Of a stretch of DNA of 64,000 nt, positions 1 through 5,921 are shown piece after piece. Made by a program: the position numbers and the translations under genes. The notes below the pieces were generated by a model. It had not been told where the DNA came from. It was given only the letters and a program-made list of their open reading frames with translations, and did no database searches. This stretch comes from Acinetobacter suaedae (GTDB taxonomy: Bacteria > Pseudomonadota > Gammaproteobacteria > Pseudomonadales > Moraxellaceae), in contig NZ_CP043909.1 in the NCBI RefSeq assembly GCF_008630915.1, forward strand, positions 1,178,001-1,242,000. Direction: 5' to 3'. How positions within the stretch are numbered: the stretch's first letter is position 1; every line of letters starts with the position of its first letter.

Positions 1-291
1 GTCATCCAAAGTGACTTTGTGTAGAGGACTGCTGTCTCCGCCAGCATAGGGAAGTTTATCAATACTATGTTCAGGACCAAAGTCACCCATCATAAAGGTT
101 CCACCTTTGACCAAGATGAGATTCTTTTTGGTTTTTTCTAACAGTTGTTGTAATTGTTTTTGTTGTTCAGCAGATAGATTTGCTTTGGTGGTTGGTGTTT
201 GTGCGTTTTGATTTGGATTTGAAGTGGGTTTGGCACAAGCGGATAGCGCCACACTAGAAAGTAAAATGATGGCAAGATTTTGTTTAATCAT
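1..291 (-). CDS. SUMF1-like lipoprotein, copy 1 (partial)
   Basis: This is the N-terminal 97 codons of a second copy of the gene at 553-1527. The C-terminal part lies beyond the left edge of the window. It begins with a lipoprotein signal ending in the lipobox LSAC, then a Gln-rich helix, then GGTFMMGD, which opens the formylglycine-generating-enzyme (SUMF1) fold. An earlier in-frame ATG is followed at once by TAA, so the start at 291 is forced. It differs from copy 2 at only a few positions in the overlap. Family membership is clear; the substrate is not known, and no sulfatase gene is nearby. Confidence 0.8.
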   Translation of the reverse strand, partial: MIKQNLAIILLSSVALSACAKPTSNPNQNAQTPTTKANLSAEQQKQLQQLLEKTKKNLILVKGGTFMMGDFGPEHSIDKLPYAGGDSSPLHKVTLDD

Positions 292-515
292 CTTTTTTTA
301 AATCATTAGGTTGCAGATATTGTCTAAATTTTAAGGGAGTTTGCTGGGATTGAAAAGAAACATTGTGTTAAGTATTCCAAACGGAATGTTATCTGTGCAC
401 CCGAGGTGTAATTTAAAATACGGCAAGGCATATCGAGAGGGTTTGAGGAGCAGGCGTTGATGGCGAGTAACCTTGAAATATTAGCGCCTTTTGAACAGGA
501 TAAATCTGAGGAGTC

Positions 516-546
516 TAAGGTGTACCATGTTTAAAGGTACACCTTA
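516..546. other. Perfect hairpin downstream of SUMF1-like gene
   Basis: An 11-bp perfect inverted repeat (TAAGGTGTACC and its complement) with a 9-base loop lies just past the stop codon at 553. No T-run follows on either strand, so it is a weak terminator candidate. The rest of 370-552 holds no convincing gene. Confidence 0.5.
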
Positions 547-552
547 ATAGGA

Positions 553-1527
553 TTAGGAGTTGGCTGCACAACGTACTGAATTATTTTGATTATAATAAAA
601 AGGATAGTCTTTTTTTGAGTAATATTCTACAAATTTAGGGTCAGCGACAGGATGTATGGCATGACGCTGCATGGTTAAGCCCTTTCCAGCCATGTGCATA
701 TTTTGTCCATCATCAGGTTCTGAACTTCGTACTACTTTTAAGGTACCTGTTGCAGGACCTTGTGGATTTTTTTCAGGCGATTTACTGTAGTACTCAGGGT
801 CGTACCAGTCCAGCATCCATTCATAGTTATCGGTTAACATATCATAGAAGCCTAAAGGACTTGGGGGAAACTTCTGCAATATTGATATATTCTTTCTCGC
901 CTTATATTCTCTATTAGATGCTTTTTTTTGTTCAAAGCTCCAAATATTACGACCAATATCGATTTTACCATTATCGGTTGCATATAGGACGTATTGCCCA
1001 CGATTACGAGCAGCATATTCCCATTGCGCCTCGGTCGGTAAATCCATGTTTAAGTTGAGCTGTTGACCGAGCCATTGGCAATAATCACGTGCTTGCTGCC
1101 AATTGATGCCTGCTGCAGAGGTAGGAATACGGTATTTAATTGAAAACTCATCAAAGACCCCAACTTTTTTTTGTCCAGTGACATCGGTATAGACATCAAA
1201 ATCTGCATATGTGGCTTTGGTGGCACTGAGATGAAAGTCATCCAAAGTGACTTTGTGTAGAGGACTGCTGTCTCCACCAGCATAGGGAAGTTTATCAATA
1301 CTATGTTCAGGACCAAAGTCACCCATCATAAAGGTTCCACCTTTGACTAAGATGAGATTCTTTTTGGTTTTTTCTAACAATTGTTGCAATTGTTTTTGTT
1401 GCTCAGGGGATAGATTTGCTTTGGTGGTTGGTGCTTGTGCGTTTTGATTTGGATTTGAAGTAGATTTGGCGCAAGCGGATAGCGCCATACTAGAAAGTAG
1501 AATGATCGCAAGATTTTGTTTAATCAT
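553..1527 (-). CDS. SUMF1-like lipoprotein, copy 2
   Basis: A 324-residue formylglycine-generating-enzyme-family (FGE-sulfatase, SUMF1) protein. A lipoprotein signal with lipobox LSAC predicts anchoring to a membrane facing the periplasm or surface. Typical family blocks are GGTFMMGD near residue 63, WEYAARNRG in the middle, YEWMLDWYD and the closing NNSVRCA. The start at 1527 is preferred over the in-frame ATG at 1542 because the neighbouring copy has a stop right after the upstream ATG. Known family members convert Cys to formylglycine or have lost catalysis and act as binding folds. No substrate is evident here, so the role is open. Confidence 0.8.
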   Translation of the reverse strand: MIKQNLAIILLSSMALSACAKSTSNPNQNAQAPTTKANLSPEQQKQLQQLLEKTKKNLILVKGGTFMMGDFGPEHSIDKLPYAGGDSSPLHKVTLDDFHLSATKATYADFDVYTDVTGQKKVGVFDEFSIKYRIPTSAAGINWQQARDYCQWLGQQLNLNMDLPTEAQWEYAARNRGQYVLYATDNGKIDIGRNIWSFEQKKASNREYKARKNISILQKFPPSPLGFYDMLTDNYEWMLDWYDPEYYSKSPEKNPQGPATGTLKVVRSSEPDDGQNMHMAGKGLTMQRHAIHPVADPKFVEYYSKKDYPFYYNQNNSVRCAANS

Positions 1528-1686
1528 CTTTTTTAAAATCATTAGGTTGCAGATATTGCCTAAATTTTAAGGGAGTTTGTTGGGATTGAAAAGAAATGTT
1601 GTGTTAGCAGGATTTTACCATGAGGGGGATATCGTTGATTTGACTGTATAAGCGCTTTGTTAAATGTGAAACTCCTGCCAAATATG

Positions 1687-1715
1687 AAAGGAACTTTTTT
1701 AAAGTTCCTTTTTTT
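1687..1715 (+). terminator. Rho-independent terminator-like hairpin
   Basis: AAAGGAACTTT, a TTT loop, AAAGTTCCTTT and a T-run form a clear plus-strand terminator. No plus-strand gene lies upstream within the window, so it may end an unrecognised transcript or be a relic. The rest of 1543-1789 shows no gene. Confidence 0.6.
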
Positions 1716-1789
1716 ATTTTTGTATTTTTTCATTTGTATATGAAAAAAGCATTAGCCTTGAGAAGCATAGTTTTTTTATAAAAAAGGAC

Positions 1790-1818
1790 TTGTCAGCAGA
1801 AAGGTTTATCACTAATAT
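1790..1818 (+). promoter_or_regulatory. tRNA-Leu promoter
   Basis: TTGTCA and TAATAT are separated by 17 bases, with the -10 box 12 bases before the mature tRNA 5' end. This fits a sigma70 promoter for the tRNA gene. Confidence 0.65.
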
Positions 1819-1829
1819 ACACATCCATC

Positions 1830-1914
1830 GGGGGCGTGGCGAAATTGGTAGACGCACTGGATTTAGGTTCCAGCGCCGCAAGGTGTAAGAGTTCGAGTCT
1901 CTTCGCCCCCACCA
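1830..1914 (+). tRNA. tRNA-Leu (UAG)
   Basis: An 85-base class II tRNA with encoded CCA. The acceptor stem pairs GGGGGCG with CGCCCCC. The anticodon stem CTGGA/TCCAG encloses loop TTTAGGT, giving anticodon UAG. A long variable arm and the TTCGAGT T-loop are present. It reads CUA-type leucine codons. Confidence 0.95.
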
Positions 1915-1923
1915 AATTTAAAG

Positions 1924-1946
1924 AGCAAGCGTATCTTGCTTTTTTT
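1924..1946 (+). terminator. Terminator after tRNA-Leu
   Basis: AGCAAG, a 5-base loop, CTTGCT and seven Ts follow the tRNA directly. A TATGAT box at 1961-1966 downstream suggests that tRNA-Trp has its own promoter. Confidence 0.7.
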
Positions 1947-1983
1947 ATGGTTAAGTCTGATATGATTTAATCATGCATGTTCT

Positions 1984-2057
1984 AGAGGATTGGTGTAATG
2001 GTAGCATGACGGTCTCCAAAACCGTTCGTCAAGGTTCGAGTCCTTGATCCTCTGCCA
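1984..2057 (+). tRNA. tRNA-Trp (CCA), unusual D arm
   Basis: A 74-base cloverleaf with encoded CCA. The acceptor AGAGGAT pairs with ATCCTCT. The anticodon stem ACGGT/ACCGT encloses CTCCAAA, giving anticodon CCA. A1-U72 and discriminator G73 agree with tryptophan identity. The D arm is short and gives only a weak three-pair stem, unlike the usual bacterial tRNA-Trp. A hairpin with a T-run follows at about 2071-2096. Confidence 0.85.
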
Positions 2058-2566
2058 AATATAAAAAAAAACTTGTATTGCAACAAGGGTTTTTTATTGC
2101 TTAAATTTTATTTTGTATAAGATATAGCTACTGTCTTGAGAAATTTTATTGGTTTTTCTGAGCTTATTTTTATATTAAAATGCGATATCTGTTAACAATA
2201 ACGATCAACATATTCATATGCATCAATAGCTAAGAACTATATTCAGGTTGAATAATAAAAACATAAAATATGTGTAATGATTGATGATAATTTATAAAGT
2301 GTTATTAAGTAAGATTTTAAAAAGACTAATTTAGAATATCGTAGAGGTAAGTTTGTATTATGGGATAGGGTTTGATTTTCCAATGAAGTGCAATTTTTTC
2401 CTATTAAAAAAAATGGCTACTCCTACGTGCTGGAAGGAGAGGAATAGCCATGAATGGAATTTATCTATCACTCAGCATATGCTAGGCATGTGCTTGAATA
2501 GATAAATTACCTACTTTTTTCTTATTGTTATTTTGCAGAATTTTAATGAGTGGAAATTCAATGAAA
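2058..2566. other. Gene-poor gap with hairpins
   Basis: After a tRNA terminator-like hairpin, about 2100-2400 is AT-rich with no supported gene. Two hairpins follow: 2406-2451, and a 10-bp perfect arm pair at 2459-2468 and 2498-2507. Confidence 0.5.
2406..2451 (-). terminator. Strong minus-strand terminator or structured RNA
   Basis: ATGGCTA (2413-2419) pairs with TAGCCAT (2445-2451), with an inner CTCCT/AGGAG stem. On the minus strand a run of Ts follows (the A-run at 2406-2412). It would end transcripts coming from the gene at 2567-3001. The elaborate internal stem also allows a small RNA. Confidence 0.6.
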
Positions 2567-3001
2567 CTATGACATTAAGGGAATGTCTAATTTGATTAAG
2601 TATGGATTTGTATTGTTTCGAGATTTTCCTATCTCTATAAGAATCGTATCAGAAAGGATTTTTTTATTAAGATTTAATATATTGAGGTCGATTGTTAATC
2701 TTACATCCCATATATCTAGCGTACATATACCATCCTGTAGCCATATTTTGTAATACATTTTTTTTGTTAAGACTTTGTTTACAAATAGGTTAAATGGAAC
2801 ATAATGAATTTTTGAATAAAATGAGTTTGAATAATGAAATAGAAGACCCAATAGGTCAGAGGTTAGAGTGAGTTCATAATTTGCAAAGCATAAAATAATG
2901 CCACAGCCACCTGTTTTATATAGAGTAAACTTATATTGATCTAGATCGAAAAGTACATCGTACTGGTCAATTTCGATAGAAAGTCTATTTGTAAAATCCA
3001 T
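2567..3001 (-). CDS. Hypothetical protein downstream of autotransporter
   Basis: A 144-residue protein that I do not recognise. It is very AT-rich in codon use and rich in Leu, Ile, Tyr and Asp, with alternating patterns that suggest beta strands. It has no signal peptide or clear membrane helix, so it is probably cytoplasmic. It lies 91 bases downstream of the trimeric autotransporter gene on the same strand, but a strong hairpin sits in the gap, so expression may depend on read-through or on its own promoter. It is unlike the peptidoglycan-binding TpgA partner known beside Ata. The low GC suggests recent acquisition. Confidence 0.55.
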   Translation of the reverse strand: MDFTNRLSIEIDQYDVLFDLDQYKFTLYKTGGCGIILCFANYELTLTSDLLGLLFHYSNSFYSKIHYVPFNLFVNKVLTKKMYYKIWLQDGICTLDIWDVRLTIDLNILNLNKKILSDTILIEIGKSRNNTNPYLIKLDIPLMS

Positions 3002-3034
3002 TTTGAACTCAAATTACAGGTGGAAGTAGCGAAT

Positions 3035-3072
3035 AAAAAGAGTTGTTCTTATACTGTGTAATAAGAACAACT
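3035..3072 (-). terminator. Terminator after autotransporter 1
   Basis: A perfect 12-bp stem (AGTTGTTCTTAT and its complement) with an 8-base loop, followed on the minus strand by a short T-run. It lies just past the stop of the autotransporter gene. Confidence 0.7.
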
Positions 3073-3092
3073 AAAGAGGGCAGGTTTAAGCG

Positions 3093-5351
3093 TTATTTTC
3101 CACCAAAGACATAAGCAACGCCGACACGACCACCAAACTCATTACCACCAGCAAAGCCAAAAGCCCCACTTGCAGATAGTCTGTTTGTAAATGATGTTAC
3201 AACACCAACTGATCCAGCAGTTTCACCTTCATAGTGGCCAACACCACCAAATACTGCAACTTGACCAGGTGCAACATTTGGAACAGCTTGTTGAGCAGCC
3301 AAGGCAATCGCAACACCACGATATGCTGTTTTCTGTACATCATCTATACGACGATTTAATTGACTTGCACGCGTGTCTGTATAGGCATTTGCTGCTTGTA
3401 ATGTTGCCGCATCACCTTCAATCATTTCTTGGCGAATTTTTGCACGATCTGCAGTTGCATAATTAAACTCAGCTTCAACATCACGACCATTTACAACGAC
3501 TTTATCAGCGATAACATCTTTAGCAGTTACTTTATCTGCGTTAACATCTTTTGCGTTTAATACATCTGTATTAATATTTTTTGCATTTACAGTTGTTGTA
3601 TTTAAACCTTCAGCCGTCAACTCTGTCGTTGATGTTTCACCGTCAACGGATTTACTAAGTTTTAATGCGCTACTTGTTAATAGAGCATCTTCTTCCATAC
3701 CTGATTCAAGTTCACCGTTAGCATTGTATTGCGCATTTTTTTGGCTAACGCGAACACCATATGCTCCATTTCCATCTGCATTAGTACCAGAAACAAATTC
3801 TTTGCTTTCTTCTGTACGTTCAAGTGAGTCAACGACTGAAACATCTTGATGTGAAACTGCATTACCATTTTGATCAGTTGTAGCAACGTTAGCAGTGAAA
3901 GAAGGTTTAGTTACAGTTGAGTCTTTATAGGTTAAGTTCTCATCGGTTAATTCTTTTACAACATTTGTGGTGATAGCATCGACACGTTGGTAATCTGCTG
4001 CTGTGCCACCATGTACAAATTCAGCTCCTTCTGTAGAACCTGTATAGCGTTTAAAATCACCATTATCTAAGACATATAAAGATGCAGAATCTTTATCGCC
4101 ATTTGAATTGTTACCTAATCCATCTTCAATACGATAGTATTCTGTACCATCAGCTGCTTTGAATTTTTCAACAAGCTTAGTTTGAGTATCATTACTGATA
4201 GGGCTGTAAGTCGTTGATGGATTTTGAGGGAGATTACGTCCTTCACCACCATATGTGAGATCAACACGGTTAGTTTTTACATCACCATCTGCCCAAACAT
4301 GTTCTTTAGCCCAAACGTCATTTTCAGCAATTACATCACGCCCTGCAGTTACATCACGTCCTGCATTCATGTCACGCCCAGCATTGACATCAATACCTGC
4401 GTTTACATGCTCAGTTGCATTCACGTTTCGACCGGCATTAACATCTTGATTGGCATCAACATTTCGAAGTGCTCTTACATCACGCCCTGCAAGTACATCG
4501 GTACCAGCAGTAACTGCATTACCAGCTGAAACATTATTACCAGCCATGATGTTTTCAGTTGCATTCACATTCCGCCCAGCATTGACGTCACGACCAGCAC
4601 TGATATCTAGATCTACTTCTAGATTTGTAGTACTCAATGTTCCATCAACACGTGCATTACCTGTGATATGAGTGTTTCCATTGACTTGTAGTTCATTGGT
4701 CTCAACACGTTGTGTTATTTCAGCACGAATTTGGTTATCACCATCAATATGATGTTGGTGTTCTTCAGCTATTTTTTGATCTATATACGTGGTATTTGCT
4801 GCACCTAAATTGTTGACCTGTGTTTGTAATGTATGCAACTGTGAGCCATTAACAGCTTCTGTCGAATTTGCATTGATTGCACCTGCATTGACACCACTTA
4901 AAGTTTGGCTATTAAAATTTACACCTGTTTGTGAAAAATGAGTCGCTTTGTCTCCAGCATAAACACCAGCACCTAAATGGTTGACTAAGACGCGAGTTCC
5001 TGTTTGGTTATTAACATCAAAGTCAGATGAGTGCAAAGCAGTACCCTCCTGATCTATAAGAAGCTTAGACCCTTGATTGTTTTGGATCATACTAGAATTT
5101 CTGCCAAAATCGACTACTTGAATTTGATTTACGCCAGCCTCACCAACAAATCCTTTAATCGTATTGTATGGTCCTGTGCCACCTCCAACACCGTCATTAT
5201 CCGCAAACAATGAAATATTGCCACTACCAGAGACGCAAGTTGTCCACTGACTATTACAATCCTGATTGGTAGGTGAGGCTGGGGCAGCAAAAGTACTTCC
5301 AGCAGCAACTAAAGCAATTGTTAATGTTGAAAGTTGAAATTTAATTCTCAT
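3093..5351 (-). CDS. YadA-type trimeric autotransporter adhesin 1
   Basis: A 752-residue type Vc autotransporter. Residues 1-22 are a Sec signal. Residues 23-100 form an N-terminal domain shared with the adhesin at 5922-7925 (ISLFADNDGVGG, IKGFVG, IQNN). A neck-like segment (AVNGSQL, about 166) follows. Residues 249-362 are about nineteen hexapeptides of pattern [D/N]-V-x-A-G-R. A less repetitive region then leads to a coiled-coil stalk (DRAKIRQEM, about 635) and a C-terminal YadA anchor barrel of about 70 residues. It should trimerise in the outer membrane and mediate adhesion. Two 19-bp palindromes bracket its predicted promoter. Confidence 0.9.
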   Translation of the reverse strand: MRIKFQLSTLTIALVAAGSTFAAPASPTNQDCNSQWTTCVSGSGNISLFADNDGVGGGTGPYNTIKGFVGEAGVNQIQVVDFGRNSSMIQNNQGSKLLIDQEGTALHSSDFDVNNQTGTRVLVNHLGAGVYAGDKATHFSQTGVNFNSQTLSGVNAGAINANSTEAVNGSQLHTLQTQVNNLGAANTTYIDQKIAEEHQHHIDGDNQIRAEITQRVETNELQVNGNTHITGNARVDGTLSTTNLEVDLDISAGRDVNAGRNVNATENIMAGNNVSAGNAVTAGTDVLAGRDVRALRNVDANQDVNAGRNVNATEHVNAGIDVNAGRDMNAGRDVTAGRDVIAENDVWAKEHVWADGDVKTNRVDLTYGGEGRNLPQNPSTTYSPISNDTQTKLVEKFKAADGTEYYRIEDGLGNNSNGDKDSASLYVLDNGDFKRYTGSTEGAEFVHGGTAADYQRVDAITTNVVKELTDENLTYKDSTVTKPSFTANVATTDQNGNAVSHQDVSVVDSLERTEESKEFVSGTNADGNGAYGVRVSQKNAQYNANGELESGMEEDALLTSSALKLSKSVDGETSTTELTAEGLNTTTVNAKNINTDVLNAKDVNADKVTAKDVIADKVVVNGRDVEAEFNYATADRAKIRQEMIEGDAATLQAANAYTDTRASQLNRRIDDVQKTAYRGVAIALAAQQAVPNVAPGQVAVFGGVGHYEGETAGSVGVVTSFTNRLSASGAFGFAGGNEFGGRVGVAYVFGGK
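4266..4607 (-). repeat. Hexapeptide-coding repeats in adhesin 1
   Basis: About nineteen degenerate 18-base units encode [D/N]-V-x-A-G-[R/N/T]. The regular six-residue period suggests a solenoid or beta-roll rather than a coiled coil. Confidence 0.85.
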
Positions 5352-5402
5352 GAAGTTTTCCCTTTTTTAAGTCTGTGATAGATGTAAAATTTGGTTGACA
5401 TA

Positions 5403-5421
5403 AATGTGCTTATAGCGCATT
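5403..5421. promoter_or_regulatory. 19-bp palindrome A (adhesin 1 promoter)
   Basis: AATGTGC-TTATA-GCGCATT lies just downstream of the predicted -10 box of the adhesin 1 promoter. Its arms are identical to those of the pgaA site at 10432-10450. Confidence 0.7.
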
Positions 5422-5427
5422 CAATTG

Positions 5428-5456
5428 ATCTTACGATATGTTGCTTTAATGTGCAA
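5428..5456 (-). promoter_or_regulatory. Predicted adhesin 1 promoter
   Basis: On the minus strand, TTGCAC (5456-5451) and TAAGAT (5433-5428) are 17 bases apart, about 80 bases before the adhesin start codon. Palindrome B covers the -35 box and palindrome A lies just past the -10 box. Confidence 0.6.
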
Positions 5457-5592
5457 TATGCGCACTATTTTTTATTTGCGCACATAGTTCTGAGTTCTTT
5501 TTGATAAGTGAGGACTCTGTCAGTAAAGAGGCTAAAATACAAAGTAGTAGTAAGATCATAAATGAAATTGCCATAATCGATTCTGTTTTCAT
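5446..5592 (-). CDS. Small single-helix membrane protein
   Basis: A 48-residue frame starting MKTESIMAIS, followed by a hydrophobic stretch (FMILLLLCILASLL) and a polar C-terminus ending SAHIAH. GAGG lies 6 bases before the ATG, a good ribosome binding site. A strong promoter (TTTACA-N16-TATAAT on the minus strand, 5727-5700) with a palindrome over its -10 box lies about 110 bases upstream. The gene is on the same strand as adhesin 1 and ends 94 bases before it. I infer a small inner-membrane protein co-regulated with the adhesin; the function is unknown. Confidence 0.55.
   Translation of the reverse strand: MKTESIMAISFMILLLLCILASLLTESSLIKKNSELCAQIKNSAHIAH
5448..5466. promoter_or_regulatory. 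19-bp palindrome B (adhesin 1 -35 region)
   Basis: AATGTGC-AATAT-GCGCACT overlaps the predicted -35 box of the adhesin 1 promoter and the last codons of the small gene. Confidence 0.65.
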
Positions 5593-5692
5593 TGGTTACC
5601 TCAATTATTTGATATTTATATTTCACCGGATATCGTTTAAGACTCGAGCTTTGTCCGTGAGACTATTTTTAGAAAATAGGTAATTTGCATAA

Positions 5693-5711
5693 TATGTGTA
5701 TTATACACATA
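5693..5711. promoter_or_regulatory. Perfect 19-bp palindrome C over a -10 box
   Basis: TATGTGT-ATTAT-ACACATA is a perfect palindrome that extends by two more pairs on each side. Its centre coincides with the TATAAT box of a minus-strand promoter (TTTACA at 5727-5722, 16-base spacer) that would serve the small gene at 5446-5592. Confidence 0.75.
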
Positions 5712-5843
5712 TTTTTTGTTTTGTAAATTTGCATTTATAGATGCTTTTCTCTGAGTCGTAATAGACTTAATTGGATACTTACTGAGGTTAAGTTAGGTGA
5801 AATTGATACTTTGTAATAGGTGTTGTTTTATGGCTTTTAATTA

Positions 5844-5888
5844 TATAAAGGCCGTTATAGGGTAGCTAAACCTAAAACAGCCTTTATA
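5844..5888 (-). terminator. Hairpin downstream of adhesin 2
   Basis: TATAAAGGC (5844-5852) pairs with GCCTTTATA (5880-5888) just past the stop of the gene at 5922. The following minus-strand bases are A/T-rich but hold no clean T-run, so it is a probable rather than certain terminator. Confidence 0.5.
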
Positions 5889-5921
5889 AATTACAGTAAA
5901 ATTATTTTATGAAACTTCTTG

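Larger units (their letters stand above)
1..1606. repeat. Tandem duplication of SUMF1-like gene
   Basis: Bases 1 to about 370 match bases 1237 to about 1606 at a constant offset of 1236, with scattered substitutions. The match covers the coding part and about 80 bases upstream of the start codon, then stops abruptly. So the duplicated unit includes the gene start and its promoter region. Confidence 0.85.

Noticed and set aside
553..1527. Active sulfatase-maturing enzyme
   Set aside because: The fold is clear, but no sulfatase is nearby and the catalytic cysteines were not confirmed, so only family membership is stated.
4266..4607. Possible CRISPR array from regular 18-base spacing
   Set aside because: Units are degenerate, in frame and encode protein repeats; there are no unique spacers and no cas genes.
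4224..4671. Plus-strand open frames opposite the adhesin 1 repeats
   Set aside because: They mirror the hexapeptide repeats of the minus-strand adhesin and have no ribosome binding site or family resemblance.
5501..5683. 60-codon plus-strand frame between the adhesins
   Set aside because: It overlaps a minus-strand frame with a better ribosome binding site and promoter, and has no recognisable features.
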